Part shown: positions 37,951 through 47,030 of the stretch, one piece after another | How the letters are laid out: every line of letters begins with the position of its first letter | Position numbering within the stretch: position 1 is the first letter of the stretch | From: Roseiconus lacunae | Lineage (GTDB): Bacteria; Planctomycetota; Planctomycetia; Pirellulales; Pirellulaceae | Direction of reading: 5' to 3' | NCBI RefSeq assembly: GCF_008312935.1 | Contig: NZ_VSZO01000053.1 | Location: 1-64,000 of the forward strand | Length of the DNA stretch: 64,000 nt | Position numbers and translations under genes: made by a program | The notes under the pieces: generated by a model | Told to the model about the DNA's origin: nothing | The model's input: the letters and a program-made list of their open reading frames with translations, nothing else | The model's database searches: none

Positions 37951-39144
37951 GTGGTACGATACCAAAAGTATGACGAAACAACGCTCGAACTGTCACCGGG
38001 GGAAATCAACGAAGTGGTCCGAGACGAACATCCCGAAGTCCTGCAGCGACAGCTAAACCTGACCCGTATCCTGCTACTGGTTGTCGTCGCCGTCGTGGTC
38101 GTCCCGCGGATCGTGTCCGTTTTTCGCTGGAGTGGGACGATGGGGCAACCACGCCCGGTTACCCCGCGCGGTGAACTCGCGTCTTGGGAAAAGACCACCA
38201 CGGATCTGTTCGCCCAGGTTAGTCCGTCAGTGGTTTATTTGACAACACGATCGCGTGTGGCGGATCCCTTTTATCGGCGTGCGATCGAGGTCGATGCGGG
38301 TAGCGGGAGCGGGTTTATGTGGGATGAGCTTGGGCATATCGTGACCAATTTTCATGTCCTTCAGGAAGCCTCGTCGGCTCAGGTCGTGATGTGGGACCAC
38401 TCGTCCTATGAAGCGACTCTGGTCGGTGGTTCTCCCGACCACGACCTCGCCGTGCTACGGATCAACGCGCCCCCAGAAAAACTTAAGCCGGTTTTGATCG
38501 GTGCCAGTGGAGAGCTGCTGGTCGGGCAAGCCGTCTTCGCGATCGGTAATCCATTCGGGTTAAGTCAAACGCTGACCACCGGCATTGTTTCGGCAAAGAG
38601 TCGGACGATCCAAAGTCCGACGGGCCGGGCGATTGAAGAGGTGATACAGATTGACGCGGCAATCAATCCCGGCAACTCGGGCGGTCCGTTGATGGATAGT
38701 GCCGGACGGTTGATTGGGGTCAACACTGCGATCTACAGTCCCTCGGGGACCTCGGCAGGCGTCGGTTTTGCAATTCCAATCGACACGGTTAATCGAGTCG
38801 TCCCGCAGATCATTGCATCAGGTCGCTACGAGCCACCGCAAATGGGGATCCGCGTCAATCAAGAGTTAAGTGATGCGATCACGCGTCGGCTGGATCTTGA
38901 CGGCGTAATGATCATGGAAGTGATCGAAGGCGGTGGTGCGGATCGTGCTGGCTTGAGAGGCACGATCCTTGGTCGTCAGGATCTCGTGCAGCTTGGGGAT
39001 GTCATTACTTCAATCGAAGGCAATGCCGTCGACAGCATGGATCAACTGATGGAGACGCTTGATCGCTATGGGCGCGGGCGTGCCGTCAACGTTCAGTATT
39101 GGCGTGAGGGGGAAAGTCGATCGACTGAAGTCGTATTGCAATAA
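37951..39144 (+). CDS. Membrane-anchored HtrA/DegP-type serine protease
   Basis: The GTG at 37951 is preferred: GGGGAGG lies about 12 nt upstream, and earlier starts would run through the divergent dehydrogenase gene. 397 aa. One N-terminal membrane anchor (about 38-57) leads into a trypsin-like domain with the catalytic triad His135 (TNFHV), Asp165 (PDHDLAVL) and Ser243 (NPGNSGGPL). One PDZ domain follows (about 300-395, GVMIMEVIEGGGADRAGL). The protein should degrade or process misfolded proteins outside the cytoplasm, like DegS-type single-PDZ proteases. A GTG at 38014 is an alternative start. Confidence 0.9.
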   Translation: MVRYQKYDETTLELSPGEINEVVRDEHPEVLQRQLNLTRILLLVVVAVVVVPRIVSVFRWSGTMGQPRPVTPRGELASWEKTTTDLFAQVSPSVVYLTTRSRVADPFYRRAIEVDAGSGSGFMWDELGHIVTNFHVLQEASSAQVVMWDHSSYEATLVGGSPDHDLAVLRINAPPEKLKPVLIGASGELLVGQAVFAIGNPFGLSQTLTTGIVSAKSRTIQSPTGRAIEEVIQIDAAINPGNSGGPLMDSAGRLIGVNTAIYSPSGTSAGVGFAIPIDTVNRVVPQIIASGRYEPPQMGIRVNQELSDAITRRLDLDGVMIMEVIEGGGADRAGLRGTILGRQDLVQLGDVITSIEGNAVDSMDQLMETLDRYGRGRAVNVQYWREGESRSTEVVLQ

Positions 39145-39182
39145 GCAATCGTCTAGGAAAGGCTGATCCCCGGCAACGCGTG

Positions 39183-39545
39183 CTAGCGAACGATCAACTC
39201 GTTGATGATTTGAATCCCTATGGCAAGCGGGCGGATCGCTTCTTGCGCCATTTGCTTGTGGTAAAAGCTAGAGACTTCACCGAGGAGTGTCACTTCGCCA
39301 TCGGTGACAAGCACGCGAAGCTTGCGGAGCTCGCTATTGTGGGTCGCTTCGAGCGCCGATTCGAATAGCTTGCGTTTTTCGTCGGCCACGGCGTCGTCGA
39401 TCCGGATGATCGCTTGATCCGACGACGGGCCTGGGCGTTTCGCGTGCTGGTGATCCGTCTGGTTTAACGTACCTTGCTCGGCCGTCTGAGTCACTCGACG
39501 CACGTGCCGCGAAGTCAAAACTGCCTCTGCCCCTGAGTTTACCAT
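39183..39545 (-). CDS. BON-domain protein
   Basis: 120 aa from the ATG at 39545, which has AGGAGG upstream; a GTG one codon before is the alternative. The N-terminal ~55 residues are probably disordered. The C-terminal ~65 fit a BON domain (VLVTDGEVTLLGEVSSFYHK, then AIRPLAIGIQIINELIV). BON domains bind phospholipid membranes or act in envelope stress proteins. No signal peptide is visible, so its place in the cell is unclear. It is convergent with the HtrA gene, 38 bp away. Confidence 0.78.
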   Translation of the reverse strand: MVNSGAEAVLTSRHVRRVTQTAEQGTLNQTDHQHAKRPGPSSDQAIIRIDDAVADEKRKLFESALEATHNSELRKLRVLVTDGEVTLLGEVSSFYHKQMAQEAIRPLAIGIQIINELIVR

Positions 39546-39971
39546 CACTTCACCTCCTGTCTGTCTACCTGTGACGCCGCAAACTGGCAGCGAACGGCGT
39601 GTCGCCGCAAGTTGACAGCGTGTCCGCCGAAAAGAATCGCGATGTAGATGTTGCGAATCTTGTACCTTGAGCGAGAAAACTTATCAGATTGCTGGCACTT
39701 CGAGCGATCAAATTGATCCACAATCAGCAAACTAATGCCAGAGGGACAAGAATCTTCCTTTGCAAGCAAACAGTGTCGGCAAGCTAAAAAGGTGTCAGGA
39801 CTCTTTTGGGCGAGTTGTCTTGTTTGTGGCCGACGATCGCAATGCTGCGGTTGGTAAAAGCAGGCAAGCAGGTAGTTGCTAAGCTGCAGTTGGCCGTGCG
39901 GTGATGCGGCTGCGTGTTTTCCTGGCTTCTGAACGAAGGTTTTCGATTGGATCGATGACCAATCTGGTCGT
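39546..39971. other. Intergenic region, 426 bp
   Basis: Carries the strong AGGAGG of the BON gene and the stretch AAAAAGGTGTCAGGACTC at 39786-39803, which recurs in altered form at 43878-43895. Short minus-strand open frames (39545-39769, 39784-40062) have no recognisable content. Confidence 0.4.
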
Positions 39972-40346
39972 TCAGTCTGGATCGTCCGGGAATTCTGGCC
40001 AAGGCAGATCGATCGGTGTCAGTTGGAGCTTGCCATCTGCCGCGTAAGATGAAACGTACCATCGACCGTGCGTCAAGACGGACCTACCGGCGGGGGCACC
40101 TTGGTTCGCGTCAAGCCAGCTTGCAATGAGCTCCGACTCAATGCGTTGGATATTCGGTCGACTATAAAATTCCTGCATCGTTTGTTCGTGCTGCAGTGAG
40201 AGCAGATCTACACTCGCGCGAGCGCAAAGTTCGATTGCACGGCGTTCTTCTTCCGAAATTCGATCGGAGTTAATCAGCGTCTCAAGAATCGGTCCGAGCT
40301 TGTTGAAATCAAGATCGTTTCGATCTTCTGGTGTGAGTAACGTCAT
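39972..40346 (-). CDS. Hypothetical protein
   Basis: 124 aa from the ATG at 40346 (MTLLTPEDRNDLDFNKLGPI); an upstream TTG would add two residues. Not recognised. The N-terminal two thirds are helical (ILETLINSDRISEEERRAIE, VDLLSLQHEQTMQEFY). The end (GRWYVSSYAADGKLQLTPID) looks like a small beta unit. No signal peptide or membrane helix. Ordinary amino-acid composition supports it as a real gene. Confidence 0.6.
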   Translation of the reverse strand: MTLLTPEDRNDLDFNKLGPILETLINSDRISEEERRAIELCARASVDLLSLQHEQTMQEFYSRPNIQRIESELIASWLDANQGAPAGRSVLTHGRWYVSSYAADGKLQLTPIDLPWPEFPDDPD

Positions 40347-41130
40347 TCGCAAAAATCAATAGATGGTTCAATGGGCGAACATTGGGAAGCGGTCTGGTGC
40401 CAACGGAGGCGTGTTGGATCGTGGGCATTGCCGATCAACAATGACCCCTCAGTCATTCTCAATTGTGTTCGGGTAAAGGCCTACGGCAGTGGCAGGCGGT
40501 TGAGATGGTTTAGGGCGGACCGAGTCATCCTGTACCACGGTACAGCACGCGTTTCGCTTGGCGGTACACCACCACAAGTTGAACGCGGGAACGCGAGCCG
40601 GAAATTGGCGTTATTCCCTTCGCCAGTGCGTATATCACCATCCGCCCCTTTCGTTGTTATTCTCAAGCTTTTGAATCACGACACTTGGGGCGACCGACTG
40701 CTTGCCCGGCTAAGCAGGTACATACGAATCTCTTTGGGGTTAAGCATCTGGATAACACTGTCCCGGTTGAAGGAGGGTCGGACGTGCAAACGGCAGGGGA
40801 CGGTGCCATCTCCGGTCCTGGAAGCCCGACTTTCCCAGTACGAGAGTGAAGTGAATCAAGCCAAATCATTCGTGTTCAACTGCCTAATGTTTCACGAGTC
40901 ACGGTCAATTGCCCCTTACGCGTCGGCCACCGGAGTGATCATGCACTGTTCCAGATTTCTATGAGAAAAGAGATGTAAAGTCCAAGTTTTCGAGAGAAAA
41001 CGATCGCTTTGGGGAATCCTTGACGCGGAGTCAAACCACAGCAGCTTTCCCATCGAAACTGACGCTTGAGTCGTCGTGTCGACTCAGCGATACCTTGCAC
41101 GTCATAGATTTCCTACTGAAGGAGAAGGTC
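40347..41130. other. Intergenic region, 784 bp
   Basis: A plus-strand open frame (40371-40964, 197 codons) spans it but begins without a ribosome binding site, is rich in Arg/Leu runs and matches no family pattern, so it is not called. Minus-strand frames overlap it. The last 30 bp contain the AAGGAG that serves the M16 peptidase. Confidence 0.35.
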
Positions 41131-43863
41131 TTGCGGATCAATAACCTCGACACTGCAGGTTTTCTGTGCACACGCGTGATGCTTTTCATTGCATGTTTGT
41201 TGACCATTCCTGCACGACTCGCAGGTGAAATGCCAGAGCCGGCATGCAAAATTGAGGGCGTATCGGAATACCAGTTGGACAACGGAATGAAGGTGCTTCT
41301 TGTGCCGGATTCCTCGATTCCTACGCTTACCGTCAATCTCATCATTCGAGCCGGATCGCGTCACGAGCCGTATGGGCAGAAAGGTATCGCTCATCTCTTA
41401 GAGCACATGATGTTTAAGGGGACAGCCACCTATCCAGATGTCCGAAACGTTATCCGGCGGAACGGTTGGTCGATGCAAGCTTCGACGTGGAACGACTTCA
41501 CGAACTACGAAACAACCATGCCTGGCACGCGCGAGAACTTAGGAAAAATTATCCACTTTGAGGCGGATCGCTTCGCCAATCTCCGAGTGACGTCAAGTCA
41601 GCTCATCGAGGAACTGAAGATCGTCTTGAACGAAAACAGCAATGCGAAAGCGAGTCCAGAAAACGTTCTGACTGAACAGATGATTTCTGTGGCATTCCCT
41701 TGGCACAACTATGGTCGAGCGACTATCGGAAATCAGGGTGACCTCAGCAAGATAACGGTGGACTCGCTGGAAGCATTTCGCCAGGCGCACTATCGGACCG
41801 ACAATGCAACGATTGTACTGGCAGGAAGATTCGAACCGAAGCGAGCACTTGAAAACATCCGGGCGCACTTTGGTAGGCTCATGTGCCCTGAACGCGTGCC
41901 TCCGATCGAATCGACGATTGATCCGCCACAGACCGGTGAACGTCGAGTAACGGTGAGAGGCATGACCGGAAAACCCGTCGCAGCACTCCTTTACCACGGG
42001 CCAGCGGGAGCTCATGAAGACTTTGCCGCACTTGAGATCTTTCTCAGTGCATTGATGGATGCGACACCTGGTTACCTCTGGGCACAAGAGCGGTTTCGAT
42101 CGGCTGCCGTAGTTTCACCTGACATCCTTGGGGATGGCCAGCTCTGGGGGCGAATCTCAGGTTTGAAACAACGTGGATTCGTCGAGCTGTATGGGACGAT
42201 GCCGACCGATTCGGCTCCTGAGCCGTTGTTGAACGAACTTATCGCCGCCACCGAACGCTTTGCCGAGAGCGTGACTCGCGAACAAGTGCGAACAGCGAAA
42301 CGCCGAGTGCTTGCTAGGATGCAGAGTCAGCTGCTTGATCTGAGATCGTTCGCGGTTGAGCTTCGATACTGGGAGTCCCTGGGCGATTGGCGATTGTACT
42401 TTCTGCATCGCGACCGAGTCAAAAACGTTCACGTCGATGATGTGCGGCGAGTCGCCAAGCGGTATTTGCATCGCAACAATCGAACGGAAGGACTTTATTT
42501 TGCCTCAAGCGAGCCCGTAGTGACGACAATACAAGAGCCGCAGGTACCAACGGAGTCTTTCGATGGTTTTCGTCGCGAGAGTGCGATTTCTGTCGGCGAA
42601 TGGATTGAGCCGGAGCCGCTAGCGGTTGAAAGCCGAGTGAATCGCCATTCGTTTCCCAACGGAGTGAAAGTAGCGTTGTTGCCAAAAAGGACACGCGGGT
42701 CGATGGTGCACGCGAGACTAACGTTCCGCCTCGATAGCAATGTAATGCCTGTGACAAACACGGGCGCACTCTCGTTGCTCCCGAAATTAATCACTTCAAC
42801 GAACGCGAAAGCGACTTCACGCCGACGTGTTCCCGGTTCAGTCGGACTCGGAACTACCTTTGGAAGCAACACGGATGATGGTTTCAGTATCACAATCCGC
42901 TCGGAGAAAGAGCATTTCTTGGTCATGCTCGAACGACTCAATCATTTGCTTAGCGAGCCTTGTTTTACGCAGGATGAATTTGAATCGCTCAAACGAACGA
43001 ACGTAGCTTCGTTGGAGCGTCGCTCAAGACTTCCCTATCCCTTGGCCGACGAGCACCTGCGTCGAAGCGGAGCTAAATCAATACAGGAGGAGTTGGATTC
43101 TCTGAAGTCTATCACGTTCGCTGATGTTCTTGACTGCTACCGGCAATTGACCGGTAACGTGCATGGTGAATTTGTAGCCGTTGGTGATTTCGAGCCGAAA
43201 GCAGTCATTGCGAAAGTCGCATTGCCACTGGACCGATGGCAGTCGGAACATAAGTTTCAACCTTCCTCGTCACACCAAGTTGAATCCGAAACTACGGAAC
43301 TACAAATTGATGGGAGTCCGTCGGCGTGCTTTGCTGGTGATCTGTACGTCCAAGTCGGCCGAGACCACCCAGACTACGTCGCGTTATTAGTTGCACATCG
43401 AGTTTGGATGCTGCATCGATTGATTCCTCGGATCAGCCAGGATGTCGGTTTGTCATACTATTACTCGAACGCTCTGCAGCCTCTTCCAGGCACGGATCAG
43501 TCCCGGGTAAGCTTACGAGCTACCTGCGACTCGGTAAGACTGTTGGAGTTAAAGCGAGCGATCGCCGATTCATTTTTCTCTCTGCATTCAACCGACATCA
43601 CGGTCGACGAACTTAGTCTCGCGAAAGAGCAATTGGCCAATTCAGCACGGATGAAATTTTGGAGCGACAAATCACTGCTTTCTAGCCTCGCGGAATCAAC
43701 GAGTGAAAATCGAAGCTTTGTCGACGATTCTAACCTGACGCGGCGAATCAACGAAGTCGCATTGGCCGATGTACAACGGGCGGGCCAGAGCTATCTCAAA
43801 TTCGATCAGATGGTAATCGTTGTAGCGGGGGACGTCGCGTCGGCAGCAGATCCAGATCAATAA
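41131..43863 (+). CDS. Secreted M16-family zinc metallopeptidase
   Basis: A TTG start at 41131 is proposed because AAGGAG sits 6 nt upstream and it yields a signal peptide (MRINNLDTAGFLCTRVMLFI...ARLAG). The frame is open to 41020. About 910 aa, containing two M16 units. The first carries the inverted zinc motif HLLEH (His88, Glu91, His92) and the distal glutamate region ELKIVLNENSN. The second half (about 490-880) lacks the motif, as usual for the non-catalytic unit. Such pitrilysin-type enzymes cut peptides in the periplasm or outside. No partner gene is adjacent. Confidence 0.9.
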   Translation: MRINNLDTAGFLCTRVMLFIACLLTIPARLAGEMPEPACKIEGVSEYQLDNGMKVLLVPDSSIPTLTVNLIIRAGSRHEPYGQKGIAHLLEHMMFKGTATYPDVRNVIRRNGWSMQASTWNDFTNYETTMPGTRENLGKIIHFEADRFANLRVTSSQLIEELKIVLNENSNAKASPENVLTEQMISVAFPWHNYGRATIGNQGDLSKITVDSLEAFRQAHYRTDNATIVLAGRFEPKRALENIRAHFGRLMCPERVPPIESTIDPPQTGERRVTVRGMTGKPVAALLYHGPAGAHEDFAALEIFLSALMDATPGYLWAQERFRSAAVVSPDILGDGQLWGRISGLKQRGFVELYGTMPTDSAPEPLLNELIAATERFAESVTREQVRTAKRRVLARMQSQLLDLRSFAVELRYWESLGDWRLYFLHRDRVKNVHVDDVRRVAKRYLHRNNRTEGLYFASSEPVVTTIQEPQVPTESFDGFRRESAISVGEWIEPEPLAVESRVNRHSFPNGVKVALLPKRTRGSMVHARLTFRLDSNVMPVTNTGALSLLPKLITSTNAKATSRRRVPGSVGLGTTFGSNTDDGFSITIRSEKEHFLVMLERLNHLLSEPCFTQDEFESLKRTNVASLERRSRLPYPLADEHLRRSGAKSIQEELDSLKSITFADVLDCYRQLTGNVHGEFVAVGDFEPKAVIAKVALPLDRWQSEHKFQPSSSHQVESETTELQIDGSPSACFAGDLYVQVGRDHPDYVALLVAHRVWMLHRLIPRISQDVGLSYYYSNALQPLPGTDQSRVSLRATCDSVRLLELKRAIADSFFSLHSTDITVDELSLAKEQLANSARMKFWSDKSLLSSLAESTSENRSFVDDSNLTRRINEVALADVQRAGQSYLKFDQMVIVVAGDVASAADPDQ

Positions 43864-44170
43864 GGACGCCATCTTCGAAAAGGGGTCAGGACTCAATTGC
43901 ACATGCTTCACCGCTCGAGGTGAGACTTGCTCGCTCGCCTCCGTACACTCAATTCCCATTGTCAATCTGATCGCGGCCATTCGATGCGGCCCCGTAGAAT
44001 CGGTTGTTACTGATTGATTGGATTCGCAATCGATGAACCAGATCGACCCGGCGTGATCGCGTATGTCAAGACAACCGATGTTGCGCGAGGCATCGCCGTT
44101 CGGTCATGCCTGGAGATTTCCAATGGAGTTGCATAGCCTCGTGGGGCTGATGCGTGGTCGGTCGATTGAA
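43864..44170. other. Convergent intergenic region, 307 bp
   Basis: Between the M16 peptidase and the metzincin-like gene, which converge. It contains AAAAGGGGTCAGGACTCAAT (43878-43897), related to the motif at 39786. No gene was recognised. Confidence 0.4.
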
Positions 44171-46045
44171 TCAACGGCTCAATTCGGGTTCGATCCAAAC
44201 TCCCCAGGCATCGAGATTGCCGTTGCTGCCCCCCGCACTGCGGACTTCAAGTGTCAGTTGTTCGACACCGCTCACGTCGATATCGAAGTGTTTACTCGGC
44301 CCCGCTTCCATTTCCCAGGATCGGTACATCGCGAACTCGTCACCTCGCACGATGAACTCGACCTTGCCGATATGTTTTCCCTGAACGCCACACCGGCCGG
44401 TTAACCGCGACCAATCACCTGATAGTTCGTACTCGTGGCGAGCCGGCGCGTGGGCGTAAATGCCTTTGGCGAAGTAATCACCATCGATCGACAGCAATCG
44501 TTCGGGGCCGGGGACCGCGTTGTAGGTCGGAGACGAAGCTCCGACGGTCGCGGATTCTGGTTTCACGTGCGATAGTGGAATCGACCGCACGTCATCGCCA
44601 ATCGAATCGAGCGGCAACAATTCAGCGGGTGCCGGATCGCGAAATCTGTTCAGAACTTGGTTCCCGATCTCAAGCAGTGTTCGATCGCTTCCGCCGACCT
44701 TTTCGAGCTCACCGGCTGCCGCCGCGTATCCGCGGTACTTCAACGCATCGATGACCGATTGCAGTTCGGTTTCCAAACGGATTGGAGTCAGGTCGATGCC
44801 ACCCTCGCTATCGACGCCGAACCGGAACTTCCGAGTTGTCGTTGCCCCGTTGACGTGGCACGACACCAGACGCAACGAGGATTGGCAATTCGATTGTAAG
44901 TCTCCGCTGACGATCGAATAGCGTCCTTGTTCGTCAGGTACCGCGCACGCGGTCGTGGCGTCATAATCTTCGTTTCCATCGACATCGAAGTATGCGATCA
45001 TACCGTGTACGGGAATATTGCTATCGAGTTGTCCTTCGATTCGCATTTCACCTTCTTTCGTCTCACGAAAGATCAACGAGCGGTGATTGACTCGAACTTG
45101 TTCATAGATTTTGGCGGACACCCGTTCCAAAAAGACGGGGTGAGCCGCCAGTCGGATGGCGTTTGCCTGCGTCAAGAATGTCCCGGGACCTTCTCTCCGT
45201 CGCTCCTGAGCGTACGTCAGGTTGCCATGTCCCATCAGCGCATGTCCTTTCGCTTTCTGATCATCTCGTTGTCGGCAATGCATCAGTGAAAACGCATGTC
45301 CGAGTTCGTGGATCGCCCCGCCAATATAGAATGAGTTGTACTTGCCGATGCTGATCGGGCCGTATCCTTGATGAAAAAGGAAAGTGCTGTCCTCGATCCT
45401 TTTGGGGTCCAAGATTTCCGAATCGCATAGCCACGCATCGCCAGCCAAATGATAGCCCCTGCCATAAAACGGACTGTTATGCGAGATCCTGCTTAGATCG
45501 GGATCGTAGTCGGTCAAATTGCAGAACGTGATCAGCACCGACCGATCCGGATTGATACGACGTTCTCGGAGCAGCGGAACGACTTCTTTCCGTATCCGAC
45601 TTCCGTCGTTCTCGCCATAATCCGTATCGAAACCCACGACATCGATCACATCGACCTCATCGGCGGCATTCCTACGAATACTCATCGATCTTCCCGAGAA
45701 GCCGTGACGTTCGAGTTCTTGTTCGTAAAATTTCGCCGCTTCGTCGATGACCCGCCGAATTCGATCGACATGGTTCGGCGCCGGATCGCGGTCGCGGGGC
45801 GTGAAGTAAATGACTACGACTTCGCCAGGAGATCGTAGCTGATCGATAGAGTTAGCTTGATCGATTCGCTGCCTAGCTCGTTCAATCGCCGACGAGTGCG
45901 CGACCGGAGATTCACTAGTGAATTCTCGAGTTTGATGAGGAATCGCCCGTTTTTCATCGGCAGTCGCAGGATCACCGACCAAGACTACGGCGAAAAACAG
46001 GATGAGGACCAGAGTTTGCGTGAAAGGATCTCGAAGGTGATACAT
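44171..46045 (-). CDS. Secreted metzincin-like metalloprotease with NPCBM domain
   Basis: 624 aa with a signal peptide (about 1-29, LVLILFFAVVLVGDPATA). A zinc-protease motif HELGHAFSLMH is at His246, Glu247, His250 and His256. This is the HExxHxxGxxH pattern of metzincins, except that the conserved glycine is serine. A methionine-turn candidate is AMGH-like HALMGHGN about 20 residues later. The C-terminus (about 490-622) is an NPCBM carbohydrate-binding module (FAKGIYAHAPARHEYELSGD, CGVQGKHIGKVEFIV, VSGVEQLTLEVRS). The combination suggests proteolysis of glycosylated extracellular substrates. The two domains are confident; the substrate is inferred. Confidence 0.83.
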   Translation of the reverse strand: MYHLRDPFTQTLVLILFFAVVLVGDPATADEKRAIPHQTREFTSESPVAHSSAIERARQRIDQANSIDQLRSPGEVVVIYFTPRDRDPAPNHVDRIRRVIDEAAKFYEQELERHGFSGRSMSIRRNAADEVDVIDVVGFDTDYGENDGSRIRKEVVPLLRERRINPDRSVLITFCNLTDYDPDLSRISHNSPFYGRGYHLAGDAWLCDSEILDPKRIEDSTFLFHQGYGPISIGKYNSFYIGGAIHELGHAFSLMHCRQRDDQKAKGHALMGHGNLTYAQERRREGPGTFLTQANAIRLAAHPVFLERVSAKIYEQVRVNHRSLIFRETKEGEMRIEGQLDSNIPVHGMIAYFDVDGNEDYDATTACAVPDEQGRYSIVSGDLQSNCQSSLRLVSCHVNGATTTRKFRFGVDSEGGIDLTPIRLETELQSVIDALKYRGYAAAAGELEKVGGSDRTLLEIGNQVLNRFRDPAPAELLPLDSIGDDVRSIPLSHVKPESATVGASSPTYNAVPGPERLLSIDGDYFAKGIYAHAPARHEYELSGDWSRLTGRCGVQGKHIGKVEFIVRGDEFAMYRSWEMEAGPSKHFDIDVSGVEQLTLEVRSAGGSNGNLDAWGVWIEPELSR

Positions 46046-46430
46046 CCGCAGCTACCAAAGGAAACAAAACGTGGCTCGTACGCCGGACATCTTAGTTGAA
46101 TTCGGTCGACTCGAAATCACCCCCTCGCGATTCGAGCCGCCGCGAGATGATCGGCTCGGTGACAGTCGACGCATGCGGTGACATCGCCGGTCCAACTGTT
46201 CTGGTCGTGGGGACCGCCTCAGCTTCACCCAAGAACGCGAGATTGGCTACAGATCGTTCATGCTGGACAATTAGTCGCCGATCGAGTCGCGTTTGTGCAC
46301 GGTCAAGGTAAAAGGAGGCGTCTTAAAATTCAGCTTTCGCGAGTGGTACAGACTTTGCGAATGTGACTGAGCTGTTGCGGGCGATGTCGCTCGCTCCGTT
46401 TACATACCTCCGTAAAGGGAAACTCAAAAC
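46046..46430. other. Divergent intergenic region, 385 bp
   Basis: No intact gene. A minus-strand fragment at about 46130-46210 translates as SWTGDVTACVDCHRADHLAA and ends in a stop, carrying a CxxCH haem-binding-like motif but with stops a few codons upstream. This may be debris of a cytochrome gene or chance. The plus-strand end holds the promoter and AAAGGGAA of the next gene. Confidence 0.35.
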
Positions 46431-46901
46431 ATGAGTCTAGAAACGAAACACGATCTCAACGAAGCAACCGTCAAAGAGCTGCAATCACTAATTCGCGCAT
46501 GTATCGACTCCTACGATGGGTTCCATGAATCGGCTGAAGAGCTTGATGATCCTCGCTTAAAAATGGCGTTTAAGGAACTGGGGGATCAACGTTCTGCGAT
46601 GGCCAGCGAATTGCAGCAACTTGTCGAATTCAACGGTGAAAAGGCCGAGAATGATGGCAGTGTTGCCGCCAAAACCCACCGTGTTTGGATCAATATTCGG
46701 AGCAAGCTAAGCAGTGGAGAAACGCAAGCCATTTTGGAAGAAGCCGAACGTGGCGAAGACTACATAAAGGCAGCGTATGAGGACGTTCTGAAGGCGACGG
46801 CCGGCAGTGCCGTCAATGATTTGCTGACTGAGCAGTACACGCAAATGAAAGCAGGTCATGACAAGATTCGTGACGTTCGAGACGCGGGGCGATCGAAATA
46901 A
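46431..46901 (+). CDS. PA2169-family four-helix-bundle protein (DUF2383)
   Basis: 156 aa, entirely helical, with the pattern TVKELQSLIRACIDSYDGFH, LKMAFKELGDQRSAMASELQ, RGEDYIKAAYEDVL and QYTQMKAGHDKIRDVRD. This matches the ferritin-like PA2169/DUF2383 proteins, usually stress-associated, of unknown biochemical function. Metal ligands cannot be assigned with certainty. No signal peptide. It lies 129 bp before the App1 gene on the same strand. Confidence 0.85.
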   Translation: MSLETKHDLNEATVKELQSLIRACIDSYDGFHESAEELDDPRLKMAFKELGDQRSAMASELQQLVEFNGEKAENDGSVAAKTHRVWINIRSKLSSGETQAILEEAERGEDYIKAAYEDVLKATAGSAVNDLLTEQYTQMKAGHDKIRDVRDAGRSK

Positions 46902-47030
46902 TTAGGAGGCTGTATTGAAAGAGGCGTCGAACGAACGGCGTTGGCGTTTGCCGTTTTACAAACATCGCGGCGAACTACGCCACGTTCCCGCCCAGGTAAC
47001 CCGGAAAAAAACATTTAGGAAACTGCAACA

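Noticed and set aside
40371-40964. 197-codon plus-strand open frame
   Set aside because: No ribosome binding site and no family motif; overlapping frames on the other strand are equally long and equally featureless.
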